Of a stretch of 64,000 nt of DNA, positions 9,814 through 18,952 are shown piece after piece; positions within the stretch are counted from its first letter, which is position 1, and every line of letters starts with the position of its first letter. Under the pieces are notes generated by a model. It was not told the DNA's origin and made no database searches. It saw only the letters and a program-made list of their open reading frames with translations. The translations under genes were made by a program, and so were the position numbers. Origin of the DNA: Phycisphaerales bacterium (GTDB lineage: Bacteria; Planctomycetota; Phycisphaerae; Phycisphaerales; UBA1924); NCBI GenBank assembly GCA_017642965.1, contig JAEPOJ010000022.1, positions 1 to 64,000 on the forward strand, written 5' to 3'.

Positions 9814-9957
9814 AGTCGAGCTTGAGGACACTGGCAACTCCTTTGGCACTTTGCGAGAATCGTGCTCACTTGTCATGATAGATCGCCAAGGCGGAACACT
9901 CACCGAAACCGGAGGGTTTTCTGGGCGTATGAATCTATAGAACGGGGAGTCCTCACG

Positions 9958-11328
9958 ATGATCAACTTGTCTAGTCCATGTGCCGTGGGCATCCTCTCGG
10001 CCGCAATGATGTGCACACTTACGCTTTCGGCTTCGGATGCGATTGCGCAGAACGCCGCACACCCAGAAGCCAAGCCGCCAATACCGGAGAACCCGTACAT
10101 CAGCTACCGTGACCCGTGGCGATGGGACCTGCGGGCCCAGCTCTTTCTCAACTCTGTCAACATCACGGCAGATAACCCGAGCACGCCGGGGCGGAACTAC
10201 AACGAGGAAGTCATTACCACACTCTGGCAGCCTCGCGAGATCGAGCTCGTATACCCGGTCGTCCGCAACGGCGGGTTCTACTGGTCCCCCAACGAGGATG
10301 TCGAGGTTGGCCTGCGACTTGATGATGTCGAGATCTGCAACGCGTTCGGCGGGACCGGCTGGGGTTTCTCTCGTGTGCCCGATGCGCCAGTCGTGAACGA
10401 TCAGCCAATCATCGATCAGAAATACGTCAAGGGCACAAACGCCGAGTACTCACACTGGGAATCGGGGGACATCACGGGCGAGTACCGTCAGCTCTACCTC
10501 AAGCATCTTTCCCACATCGTTGTCGCGGACACGGTGTTTAACGACGACCTCGCAAGGCGACTGCCGTGGCCAGAGGCCTGGTCGCCTGAATCGCAGGCAT
10601 TCCTCACGCCGGTCGTCGACACGGTCGGCGGCCCAGTCTCACCCGACGCCGAAGAGACCATCGACACACTGGTTAAGTACTGGATCGGTGAGGACACCGA
10701 TCCACGTGACGGAGTCCAACTCGATGTCGTCAAGTACCTGACCGGGAAGGTCATCGAGTACTTCACCATCCGCGGCCAAGCCACCGAGTTTACCCAGCGC
10801 ACGACGGCAGGCGGTCGCCCATCCTTCGCCGTAAGCACGAACACATGGGGAGGGTTCATCGTCAGGCCCGCCGACGCGATCGCTCGCGACCCCTCGGGCT
10901 CGCGCCATGACCTCGCGGTCCTTCTGACCTCGGTCCTTCGGAGTGCCGGTGTCCCTGCCAGGACCGTGATCTGCATCGATGAAGAGATCGAAGACCCGCT
11001 GCTCAACACCGTCAGCTTGGTCGAGTTCGCTATGCATGACCCCGAGCGGGATCTCACGTTCTGGGTGCCGATCGATGTGGATCGCGTCCGTCTCAACGGG
11101 GCGCGATCTTCGCAGTTCCAGCGGAAGTGGCTTTACTTCGGCACGAACGATGAGCTGAACCACATCATCCCCATCGCGTACTACTTCCATCCGCCGGCCA
11201 ACTATCAGGCGTACGACCTGCCGCTCCTCTACGGGATTCGTTCAGTCGGCAACAGCGGGAACCTCCCGGAGTACATGATCCAGGGACTGCTGATCGAGCC
11301 GATCGTCACACCGGTTTCAGGAAACTGA
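9958..11328 (+). CDS. Secreted transglutaminase-fold protein lacking the catalytic Cys
   Basis: 456 aa from ATG 9958 (GGGGAGT seven bases upstream), with a signal peptide ending around SDAIAQ. The centre carries a Transglut_core-like segment: HDLAVLLTSVLRSAGVPAR (about 317-335) matches the C-x-x-x-A..L..R..GIPAR pattern, and WVPID (369-373) matches the GW-V-P-V-D end. The residue aligned with the catalytic Cys is Arg316, and no His stands at the usual HAW-E position, so cysteine-protease or transglutaminase chemistry is unlikely. The long N-terminal half (about 30-300), rich in Trp and Tyr, is not recognised. Probably a periplasmic binding or structural protein; role unknown. Confidence 0.7.
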   Translation: MINLSSPCAVGILSAAMMCTLTLSASDAIAQNAAHPEAKPPIPENPYISYRDPWRWDLRAQLFLNSVNITADNPSTPGRNYNEEVITTLWQPREIELVYPVVRNGGFYWSPNEDVEVGLRLDDVEICNAFGGTGWGFSRVPDAPVVNDQPIIDQKYVKGTNAEYSHWESGDITGEYRQLYLKHLSHIVVADTVFNDDLARRLPWPEAWSPESQAFLTPVVDTVGGPVSPDAEETIDTLVKYWIGEDTDPRDGVQLDVVKYLTGKVIEYFTIRGQATEFTQRTTAGGRPSFAVSTNTWGGFIVRPADAIARDPSGSRHDLAVLLTSVLRSAGVPARTVICIDEEIEDPLLNTVSLVEFAMHDPERDLTFWVPIDVDRVRLNGARSSQFQRKWLYFGTNDELNHIIPIAYYFHPPANYQAYDLPLLYGIRSVGNSGNLPEYMIQGLLIEPIVTPVSGN

Positions 11329-11367
11329 GCCCGCGATCTGAAGACTGCTGTGCAGGTGATAAAGGTC

Positions 11368-11985
11368 TTATGCGTTGGCGCGGCTGAGGTGGGCTGCGTG
11401 GATCGGCGCGATTATGCTCAGAACCTCGCTCATGACCATGGCCATGGTGTTGATCGCGTCGACGTCGTGCACGAGCGCGTCGTCATAGACATCCAGCACC
11501 GGGCGGGTTTCCCGCTCATAGATATCCAGGCGATTGCGAACGACATCTTCCTTCGCATCGTCCGCCCGGTTCTGCTTGAGCGCACGCTCTCGCAGTCGCG
11601 CAACCATCGCTTCCTTGTCCTTGGCATTCAGGTGGACCACGGCCAACACATCGATCAGCGGGTCGATCACCTTCGCCTGATTGACAGTGCGGGGCAGCCC
11701 GTCCAGGATCAGCAGCATCGTGTTGGGGTCGTAGCTCCCGTCCGCGATCCGCTGGTTCATGTAGTCCTGCCAGAGCTCGATGGTCACCTCATCGGGAACC
11801 AGTTCGCCTTTGGACGAGTATGACTCGAACTTCTTCCCGGCCTCTGAGTTGCGATCGAGTGATCGGAACATGTCTCCTGTCGACATGTGGAAAAACCCCG
11901 GGACACTGCCAATGAGCTCACCCTGAGTTCCCTTGCCCGCACCGGGGGCACCAAAGAAAAGGACCGTCTTGTACTGTTCCGCCAT
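11368..11985 (-). CDS. adk: Adenylate kinase
   Basis: Catalyses ATP + AMP to 2 ADP in the cytoplasm. 205 aa from ATG 11985, preceded by GAGGAG at a six-base spacing; an in-frame TTG at 12003 is rejected. Seen: P-loop GAPGAGKGTQ (residues 12-21), the AMP-binding STGDMFR segment, LDGLPRT, and the lid/arginine region RNRLDIYERETRPV. The lid is of the short kind without the four zinc-binding cysteines. The usual ribosomal-operon neighbours (secY, infA) are absent, as is common in planctomycetes. Convergent with the transglutaminase-fold gene, separated by 39 bases. Confidence 0.95.
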   Translation of the reverse strand: MAEQYKTVLFFGAPGAGKGTQGELIGSVPGFFHMSTGDMFRSLDRNSEAGKKFESYSSKGELVPDEVTIELWQDYMNQRIADGSYDPNTMLLILDGLPRTVNQAKVIDPLIDVLAVVHLNAKDKEAMVARLRERALKQNRADDAKEDVVRNRLDIYERETRPVLDVYDDALVHDVDAINTMAMVMSEVLSIIAPIHAAHLSRANA

Positions 11986-12109
11986 CACTGGCTCCTCAGT
12001 CAACCTGGTGTCACAGGCAGAGTCTCGAAATCACCCTTCAACGTGGGGTGCAGATCATAGGTCGGCAGTTACAAACACAACCTTCATCAACGCACAATGA
12101 GGTCAAGAA

Positions 12110-12143
12110 AGAAAAACGGGCGTGACCCCTTGGATCACGCCCG
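12110..12143 (-). terminator. Rho-independent terminator of fusA
   Basis: Strong inverted repeat CGGGCGTGA (12117-12125) / TCACGCCCG (12135-12143). On the minus strand it is followed by a run of T (GAAAAAC at 12111-12117 on the plus strand). It is 40 bases beyond the fusA stop. Confidence 0.85.
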
Positions 12144-12182
12144 AGAACGTTCATGCGACTCAGATCGTGGCGGTGCCAGCGA

Positions 12183-14300
12183 TCAGGAAGCGGACTCGAT
12201 GACTTCCTGCTGGAGGTTCATCGGCATCTCGCGGTACTCCTTGAACTCCATCGAGTTCGCGGCACGGCCCTGCGAGAGGCCGCGGAGCACGGTGGTGTAG
12301 CCGAACATCTCGCTCAGCGGGACGTCCGCGGTGATCTCCTTGATCATGCCCTTATCCTCGGTGTCGAGGATCATGCCGCGACGTGAGGAGAGGTCACCGG
12401 TGACGTTTCCGAGGTACTCCTCGGGCGTCGTAATGACGACCTTCATGATCGGCTCGAGGAGGACAGAGCCAGCCTTGGAAACCGCTTCACGCAACGCCAG
12501 ACGCCCGGCCTGCTCGAACGCGACCTGCGACGAGTCGACGTCGTGGTACTTACCGTCCGTGAGGGTAACCTTCACGTTGATCAGCGGGTACGGTGCGCTG
12601 ACACCGCTCTTGGCGGTCTGGCGGACACCGGCTTCCACGGAGGGGATGAACTCCTTGGGGATCGCACCACCGACGATCGCGTTGTGGAACGCGACGTTGT
12701 CGGTGAAGTCCAGGTTGTCCTCTTCCGCCTGTTCCTTGGTGTAGGGCTCGATATTGATGGTACAGTCACCGAACTGACCACGACCACCGGACTGCTTCTT
12801 GAACAGGCCGCGGCAGCCGTCAGCGCTGCTGCGGATCGCCTCGCGGTACGAAACACGCGGACGCCCGACCTCAACGCCGATCTTCATGTCACGCACGAGC
12901 TTGTTCTTGATGATCTCAAGGTGAAGCTCACCCATGCCCGCGATGATCGTCTGCCCGGTCTCCTCGTTGTACTCGGAGCGGAACGAGGGATCCTCGCGAC
13001 GGATGGTGACGAGCGCCTCGGAAAGCTTCCGCTTGTCGTCGGCGGTCTTGGGCTCGATCGACATCGAGATGACCGGCTCGGGGAACTCCATGCGCTCGAG
13101 AATGATCGGGTCATCCGTCGAGCAGAGCGTGTCGCCCGTCATCGAGTTCTTGATGCCGACCACGGCGACGATGTTGCCCGCGCCGATCTCGTCGAGCGCC
13201 TGGCGATCCTTCGCGTGCATCTCGAAGATACGCGATGCGATCTCTCGCTTGCCGTTGCCCGGGTTGAGCACGCGGGTGCCCTTCTCGAGCTTGCCCGAGT
13301 AGACGCGCACGTAGGTCAGGTCGCCGTGGGTGTCGGACACGACCTTGAACACCAGGCCCGAGAACGGTGCGGTGTCGTCGTGAGGACGGGAGAGCTTGAC
13401 TTCCTTGTCCTTGGGATCGGTGCCCTGAACCTCGGGGACTTCCTGCGGGTTGGGCAGGAAGTCAACGACCGCGTCGATAAGGCGCTGAACGCCGATGTTC
13501 TTGAGCGCTGAGCCACAAAAGACCGGATTGCACTCGAGGGCGATGGTGCCCTTTCGGATCGCCTTCTTGATCATCTCGACGGTGATCGAGTCCTCGTCTT
13601 CGAGGTACTGCTCCATGAGGTCATCATCGAGCGCAACAGCAGATTCGATCATGTCGTGACGCCACTGCTCGGCCTTCTCACGGAGCTCCTCGGGGATCTC
13701 CTTCTCGGTGACGATCGCGCCCTGTGACTCGATCTCGAACTCGTACGCCTTCATGGTCAGCAGGTCGATGATGCCGGTCAGCTCATCGCCCTCGCCCCAA
13801 GGGAGCTGCATCGCGATAGGGTTCGCGCCAAGTCGCTTCTTGATCGTGTCGAAGGAGTACTCGAAGTTCGCCCCGAGCTTGTCCATCTTGTTGATCATGC
13901 ACATGCGGGGGACCTTGTACCGCTCGGCCTGACGCCAGACGGTTTCGGACTGGGCCTCAACGCCCTCCTTGCCGTCGAACACAGCGACTGCGCCATCGAG
14001 AACACGCAGCGAACGTTCAACTTCAATTGTGAAGTCAACGTGGCCGGGGGTATCGATCAGGTTGATTTTGTAGTCCTTGCCGTCCTTGGTCCACGGGCAG
14101 GTGGTCGCCGCCGACTGGATGGTGATGCCGCGCTCCTGCTCTTCCTGGAGGAAGTCCATGGTCGCGGTACCCTCGTGCACCTCACCGAGCTTGTAGTTCT
14201 TACCGGTGTAGTACAGGATTCGTTCCGTAACGGTGGTTTTACCCGCATCGATGTGGGCACAGATACCAATGTTTCTGATGTTGGAAAGGTCAGTGGCCAT
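12183..14300 (-). CDS. fusA: Translation elongation factor G
   Basis: GTPase that drives ribosome translocation and, with RRF, ribosome recycling. 705 aa, normal length. Seen: G1 AHIDAGKTT (residues 15-23), switch I/II region with QERGITIQSAAT, DTPGHVDFT, NKMDK, and the C-terminal domains IV-V with GRGQFGDC and SEMFGYTTVLRGLSQGR. Start ATG 14300 is chosen over an in-frame TTG at 14309 because AAAGGA lies about nine bases before it. It stands alone, without rpsL, rpsG or tuf, so it may be one of several EF-G paralogues in the genome; which one cannot be told from this window. Confidence 0.96.
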   Translation of the reverse strand: MATDLSNIRNIGICAHIDAGKTTVTERILYYTGKNYKLGEVHEGTATMDFLQEEQERGITIQSAATTCPWTKDGKDYKINLIDTPGHVDFTIEVERSLRVLDGAVAVFDGKEGVEAQSETVWRQAERYKVPRMCMINKMDKLGANFEYSFDTIKKRLGANPIAMQLPWGEGDELTGIIDLLTMKAYEFEIESQGAIVTEKEIPEELREKAEQWRHDMIESAVALDDDLMEQYLEDEDSITVEMIKKAIRKGTIALECNPVFCGSALKNIGVQRLIDAVVDFLPNPQEVPEVQGTDPKDKEVKLSRPHDDTAPFSGLVFKVVSDTHGDLTYVRVYSGKLEKGTRVLNPGNGKREIASRIFEMHAKDRQALDEIGAGNIVAVVGIKNSMTGDTLCSTDDPIILERMEFPEPVISMSIEPKTADDKRKLSEALVTIRREDPSFRSEYNEETGQTIIAGMGELHLEIIKNKLVRDMKIGVEVGRPRVSYREAIRSSADGCRGLFKKQSGGRGQFGDCTINIEPYTKEQAEEDNLDFTDNVAFHNAIVGGAIPKEFIPSVEAGVRQTAKSGVSAPYPLINVKVTLTDGKYHDVDSSQVAFEQAGRLALREAVSKAGSVLLEPIMKVVITTPEEYLGNVTGDLSSRRGMILDTEDKGMIKEITADVPLSEMFGYTTVLRGLSQGRAANSMEFKEYREMPMNLQQEVIESAS

Positions 14301-14702
14301 CGCGATCAATCCTTTGTTCTTCTCACGGTTCGCGTTTGTGATTCTGGTCTTGGACCGCTGACTCGGGGGAGGGAATCACCCTCTCCCCAGATACAAATCC
14401 GAAGCGATCCTGAGTTAGCTTGTCATTCTTTGGAACTACGCCGTTCTGCGCACAATCACGAAAGAGAATCGGCCGGTTCCGGGTCCGATGAGTCTTCCAT
14501 GGCGTGCTCCTCACTGCCGGGATCCATCACCCGACAAAAGTGTTCTATCTCAAGGTCTTGTCAGCACAAGACATCCGGCGTCTCAGACGGCTCGATAGGC
14601 AAAGGATCGCCCGATCGGCCCGTTACCCGAGAATCGTAGCGCAGAGCATCGCCGGATCAAGAGAATATGCCGAACCCGTCGGATTCTCGGACCTTCTGGG
14701 CA
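14301..14702. other. Intergenic region upstream of fusA (402 bp)
   Basis: No convincing gene. On the minus strand it holds the fusA leader. A GC-rich hairpin with arms GGGGAG (14366-14371) and CTCCCC (14383-14388) lies 66-90 bases before the fusA start, with no T-run, so it is more likely a leader structure than a terminator. Near the other end, a bulged hairpin (14661-14666 with 14683-14688, inner CCGA/TCGG) lies just past the stop of the gene at 14703 and may slow decay or end transcription. No promoter could be assigned with confidence. Confidence 0.45.
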
Positions 14703-16994
14703 TCAATCTTCGGCCACGTCACGGGCCTGGGCCAACGCCGCCTCGTCCAGTCCCCGGATCGGATCAAGACGCATCCGTTCATGGATCTCGAGTGACCGCT
14801 CCGCCCACTCCACGGCCTCCCTTCGCGAGCCGAGTTCCAGCCAGAGCGTCATGATCCGGAGACTCAAATGGGGATCGTTCGGGGTTCGCTCGTAGGCCCC
14901 CTCTAACGCATCAATGGCTTCCCTGAGCCAGCGTTCTCGCTCGGTTGACTCAGGAAATGCGGATACCCTCCCGAGCCAGATGTTGCCCAGCCATCGCTGT
15001 CCCTGAGCATCAAGAGGTTTATCTGCGAACAACTCGGTGGCATCGTCCCACGTGCGCGATGCATCCTCCGGTCGCCCGACCCCGATCTGTATTGATGCGA
15101 TCCATAGCAACTGCTGAGAAGCCGCAATCCGGGTTGGCGTGTGGGAGGGGAAGGCGTCTATCGCATCCCTGAGATGCTCAACGGAGGCCGAGCGGGCAGA
15201 GAACTCGGCCTGATTCAACGCAGGAATGATCGAGTCCAAAGAGCGCCCCACCGGCACCCCGAGAAGGGAACTCAGCGCCGAGCTGATGCGATCGGCGTCA
15301 ATTTCGGGGGTCGCGGTGTACTCGAGCCCATTGACCAGTGCCCGCACGTCCGCGATCGGTACCGCATCGTGCGCGCCGGCGTGCAGCGATCGCTCCCATC
15401 GATTCAGAGGTCCCCACATGGTCAGCAGGACCGCAGTGAGCACCAGACCCCCGCCTGCGGTGCAGGCATGACCCAGGTGCGACGAACCGCGTGGTTTTCG
15501 TTCCTGCGCCGCGAGACCGAGCATGAACGCCCAGAGCGGTGCCGAGACAATGAGTGTCCCCGTGACCTCGATCATCGCATGCACCAGCAGCACGCCAGCT
15601 GCGACAAGGACACCAGCACGCAGCACCTGATCAGGGACCGTCGGCCGGATCGTGAGTGCCGCAAGGCCGATCCAGATCAGCATTCCCAGCAGGATCGGCG
15701 CAAGGTCCATCGCACCGAGCACCGCGGTTTGCATCTGTAACGAGACCAAGCACGGTAAAATGATCACCAATGCAGCAAGCTTGATCAGTGGAGTTGGGCA
15801 GGGGCCTGCTGTGATGTGCTCAGGGGTATCCATGTCGTATCGCAACACGGATCGACAGAGCACGACGCACAAGGCAACCCCCCCGATCCCGAGTGTCGCG
15901 ATCCAGGCAAAGAGCACACTGTGCGGGCTCGCGACATCTTCGGGGCTCAGGGCGGGCTTGAGGAGCGCGTACCGATCCTGAAAAAGCCCGGGGCCACAGC
16001 CCAGCAGCGGGTCCGCGATCCAGATGTTCATCGCGCCGACGAGGTACTGGTACCTGAACAGCAGGCTCCGTTCCCCGATTACCTCGCCGAGCATGCCACG
16101 CACAAGCAACGCGCCGATCGTGAGTCCGCACAGGATGAGCAGGGATTGCCCATTCAGCCTTTCCCGGATACGGGTCTGCGTGGCCGCCCCCATCGCGATC
16201 CCGATGGCGAGGACAGCAAAGCCGCCCTTTGAGTTGCACAGGTACACTCCGTATCCACAGGCGAGCGCCGCGATGAAGTACGCCTGCGCGGAGTTTCGAT
16301 GTTTTCGATAGCACCCGAGACCAAACGTAAAGAGTGCGCCGGCGGACGCCGCGACGAAGCTCGCGAAGACATTTGTCAGGCCAAACCATGCCACTGGCTC
16401 AGGGTTCCGTAGGCGTCGCTCGTAGGACAATGCTTCAAATGAACCCTCGCTCCACCCACGAGCCGACAGGAACGAGTCACGTCCCTGTTCATAGATCTCG
16501 AGTGTTTGTGGATGGCTGACATACACCTCGTATGCCCCCACAAGGGTGAGCATGATCGCAAAGCCAACACACACACTACCCAGAACTCGGGGGGCGCCAG
16601 GGAGCGTTGAGGCTGTCGTGGCGGCAACCAGCGCCGCGATGACCGCGGCGATCGTCGAAGCATCGAGCGTGCGTTCAAGGTTAGCCTGTGCGTGGTAGCC
16701 GATGACAGCAAACCCGATCAGAATTAGGATCGATTGAAGCAACGATGCGGGTCTACCTCGCAGAATCTGACCCAAAACTGTCAGCGTTGAACTCAGCAGG
16801 ATGCACGTATTGAGCAGCAGCGCCCAGCGGGGTGTTAATCCGGTGAGTGGAGGGGCGAATACAAACGGATCGCTTGACCACCATGGGAAGGGATCGTGCT
16901 CGATCATGGCACGGGCCAGGCAGAGCATCAAGGTCGCGACGAGCCCGACCCATACCACCCGATCTCCCATCGACATAGGGCGTAGTTCATCCAT
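14703..16994 (-). CDS. O-antigen ligase/polymerase-like membrane protein with C-terminal helical repeats
   Basis: 763 aa from ATG 16994. The first 500 residues hold about 12 hydrophobic segments, with the loop GAMNIWIADPLLGCGPGLFQ typical of the Wzy/WaaL family region (GxGxG..f...). The last 230 residues are soluble and look like TPR-type helical repeats (for example RWLGNIWLGRVSAFPES.. and SLRIMTLWLELGSRREAVEW). Such proteins polymerise or ligate lipid-linked glycans at the periplasmic face. It overlaps the upstream WecA/MraY-like gene by eight bases, which supports a joint role in surface glycan assembly. Exact substrate unknown; it could instead be a protein O-oligosaccharyl ligase of the PglL type. 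Confidence 0.75.
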   Translation of the reverse strand: MDELRPMSMGDRVVWVGLVATLMLCLARAMIEHDPFPWWSSDPFVFAPPLTGLTPRWALLLNTCILLSSTLTVLGQILRGRPASLLQSILILIGFAVIGYHAQANLERTLDASTIAAVIAALVAATTASTLPGAPRVLGSVCVGFAIMLTLVGAYEVYVSHPQTLEIYEQGRDSFLSARGWSEGSFEALSYERRLRNPEPVAWFGLTNVFASFVAASAGALFTFGLGCYRKHRNSAQAYFIAALACGYGVYLCNSKGGFAVLAIGIAMGAATQTRIRERLNGQSLLILCGLTIGALLVRGMLGEVIGERSLLFRYQYLVGAMNIWIADPLLGCGPGLFQDRYALLKPALSPEDVASPHSVLFAWIATLGIGGVALCVVLCRSVLRYDMDTPEHITAGPCPTPLIKLAALVIILPCLVSLQMQTAVLGAMDLAPILLGMLIWIGLAALTIRPTVPDQVLRAGVLVAAGVLLVHAMIEVTGTLIVSAPLWAFMLGLAAQERKPRGSSHLGHACTAGGGLVLTAVLLTMWGPLNRWERSLHAGAHDAVPIADVRALVNGLEYTATPEIDADRISSALSSLLGVPVGRSLDSIIPALNQAEFSARSASVEHLRDAIDAFPSHTPTRIAASQQLLWIASIQIGVGRPEDASRTWDDATELFADKPLDAQGQRWLGNIWLGRVSAFPESTERERWLREAIDALEGAYERTPNDPHLSLRIMTLWLELGSRREAVEWAERSLEIHERMRLDPIRGLDEAALAQARDVAED

Positions 16995-18117
16995 CCTTCT
17001 CGTCCCCCCGGCGGATCGGCGAACGGTACTCAAACAAGGCGATCGCAGCGAGCAGCGCGAGCACCTGCAGCCCAAGCACGATCGCCTGCCACGGGACGGC
17101 GCGGGTCATCAGGAGTCCGGAGATGCCCGTCGCCAGCGTGAGGGCATAGATCACCAGAATCGTGCTCCGCGCCCCCAGCCCACGATCGCGGATTCGGTGA
17201 GAGAAGTGCTGCGTATCGCCCACGAACGGACTCTTGCCCTGGTAGAGGCGGATAAGCGTAATGGTCACGAAGTCGTACAGCGGCACCGCCAGGATCACCA
17301 CGGGCATCAGCACCGCGTACCACCCTCCGGAAGCGTCATCCAGCGGGGTGTAGGTGGTCCGCACGGTCAGAAAGGCCAGGAGCAGCCCAATGATGAGCGA
17401 CCCGCTGTCGCCCATGAAGATCCTTGCGGGCGGAAAGTTGAACACCAGGAACCCGAGCACCGATCCGACGAGCAGGGCGCAGACCGCCGCGACAAACCAC
17501 TGCCCGTTGAGAAGCGTTGCAACGAGCAGCATGGAGCCGGCGATCAACGCGATCCCTCCCGAGAGCCCGTCCATGTTGTCGATGAAGTTCATGGCGTTGA
17601 TGATGGCCGTGAACCAGAGCACCGTGATGATCACGCTCAGCCAGGTCCCGCCGATATGGGCGTCCAAGAGGGTCATCAGGCGTGTATCGAAGAATACGGC
17701 GAAGATGATTCCCGGCACAAGCATGATGACCAGCTTGAGCCAGGGCCCCATGGGCCGCCGGTCGTCGATCAGCCCGAGAACGTGCAGCCCCAGCACGCAA
17801 GCGATCAGCGTCCAGCCAAGCGGGAGCATGGATTTGAGCCCGGGCAGATGCTCCCGGATCGGATCCAGGAACCCGGGGAACGAATCCGGATCGAGCACGG
17901 AGAACCCAGTCGCCGCGACGATCATCGGGAGCAGCACGCCCAACGCGATCGCGATGCCCCCGGTGTTCGGTATCCGCCGGTGGTCCGATTTCACCTGCCC
18001 CTCGATCGGAGCGCTGTCGAAGGCTCCTGCTCGCTCACTCAGACGCAGCACCACCCAGGTCGCAGGAAGCGCGATCAGCAGCGAAACAATCAGCAGCGAC
18101 AGGATCAGGATAATCAC
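16987..18117 (-). CDS. Polyprenyl-phosphate sugar-1-phosphate transferase, WecA/MraY family (GT4)
   Basis: Inner-membrane enzyme that transfers a sugar 1-phosphate from UDP-sugar to undecaprenyl phosphate, starting a lipid-linked glycan. 376 aa, about ten membrane segments. Family motifs seen: DHRRIPNTGG near residue 45, LGLIDDRRPMG near 125 (the Asp-rich DD motif), NFIDNMDGLSGG near 185, IFMGDSGSL near 240, and GDTQHFSHRI near 300 (the His-containing loop that separates WecA-like from MraY enzymes). The last motif favours a WecA/TagO-type enzyme over MraY. Starts with ATG overlapping the stop of the YwaF-like gene by four bases and overlaps the next gene by eight, so it lies in the middle of a tight operon. 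Confidence 0.88.
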   Translation of the reverse strand: MIILILSLLIVSLLIALPATWVVLRLSERAGAFDSAPIEGQVKSDHRRIPNTGGIAIALGVLLPMIVAATGFSVLDPDSFPGFLDPIREHLPGLKSMLPLGWTLIACVLGLHVLGLIDDRRPMGPWLKLVIMLVPGIIFAVFFDTRLMTLLDAHIGGTWLSVIITVLWFTAIINAMNFIDNMDGLSGGIALIAGSMLLVATLLNGQWFVAAVCALLVGSVLGFLVFNFPPARIFMGDSGSLIIGLLLAFLTVRTTYTPLDDASGGWYAVLMPVVILAVPLYDFVTITLIRLYQGKSPFVGDTQHFSHRIRDRGLGARSTILVIYALTLATGISGLLMTRAVPWQAIVLGLQVLALLAAIALFEYRSPIRRGDEKDG

Positions 18118-18932
18118 TGGCAGAGTGTAGCTTCAGGTCGCTCTTGTGGGCCCACAAAACGGGGTGGGGGCTTCTTCAGCACACGGGTTCGAAACAGCAT
18201 CATCAGGCGGGAGATTCCATAGATCAGGCAGAAGATGAGGAATGCCCCGAGGATCATCCAGATGGTCCGCTGAGGGAACGGCCCGAGATTGTCCACGATC
18301 GAGGCCCCATCGTGCTGGCCTTCGCCCAAGTACGAATAGTTCGTGCCGAGCAGGACGTTGAGCCCGATGGTGACCAGCGCATACACAACGCCCAACACGG
18401 TTGCGAACCGCAGGTCACGCCAGTTCGGGCGGTAGCCCAGCACGACGATGTCGTATACCGCAACGCCAACGATCTGAACGTGATTGAGCCAGTAGATCCA
18501 GAAGGACAAGTACCCGTATCCCACATCGAGGTAGGGCGTGAAGAAGATCTGCGAACTCAGGCCCAGCCCCCAGAACAGGGTCAGTGCTCGCGCTCGCCGA
18601 TCGAGGGTGAACAGATGCCACGCCGCGATGAAGACGCCGAGGCGGCACATATGCAGCGGGAGCGAATCCTGCAGATCAAAGTAGACCATCCGGCGGATGA
18701 ATATAAACCCCTGGGTCAGGATGATGGACCACGCAAAGAGCCTACGGAACTGGTATTCGTGTTCCTCGCTCTTCGCGAGCAGAAGCTTCCCGATCACGCA
18801 GGACGCGATCATGATCGCAAAGCAGGTCCCGGTGACGAGCCAATGAAAAGCGGTAAACGCGCGGAACTCGATCGCCCAGTCGTATGACTGCACAAGCTCA
18901 GGCAGCGGGCTGGCGGTAGGGGGCGTCGCCAT
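18114..18932 (-). CDS. YwaF/TMEM164-like (TIGR02206-type) integral membrane protein
   Basis: 272 aa with six to seven predicted membrane segments. The pattern LPLHMCRLGVFIAAWHL (about 93-109) and the NYSYLGEG loop near 200 are like the YwaF/TIGR02206 family; human TMEM164 in that family is reported to act as an acyltransferase in ether-lipid metabolism. The conserved His and Cys in LPLHMC would fit an acyl-transfer centre, but that is extrapolation. It sits between rlmN (20-base gap) and a WecA-like transferase (four-base overlap). Function in bacteria is unsettled. Confidence 0.75.
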   Translation of the reverse strand: MATPPTASPLPELVQSYDWAIEFRAFTAFHWLVTGTCFAIMIASCVIGKLLLAKSEEHEYQFRRLFAWSIILTQGFIFIRRMVYFDLQDSLPLHMCRLGVFIAAWHLFTLDRRARALTLFWGLGLSSQIFFTPYLDVGYGYLSFWIYWLNHVQIVGVAVYDIVVLGYRPNWRDLRFATVLGVVYALVTIGLNVLLGTNYSYLGEGQHDGASIVDNLGPFPQRTIWMILGAFLIFCLIYGISRLMMLFRTRVLKKPPPRFVGPQERPEATLCQ

Positions 18933-18952
18933 GATTCGTCAGGGTACCAGAC

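Noticed and set aside
16801-18222. 473-codon open frame antisense to the WecA-like and ligase-like genes
   Set aside because: Gln/Arg/His-rich product typical of the complement of membrane-protein genes; crosses two real genes.
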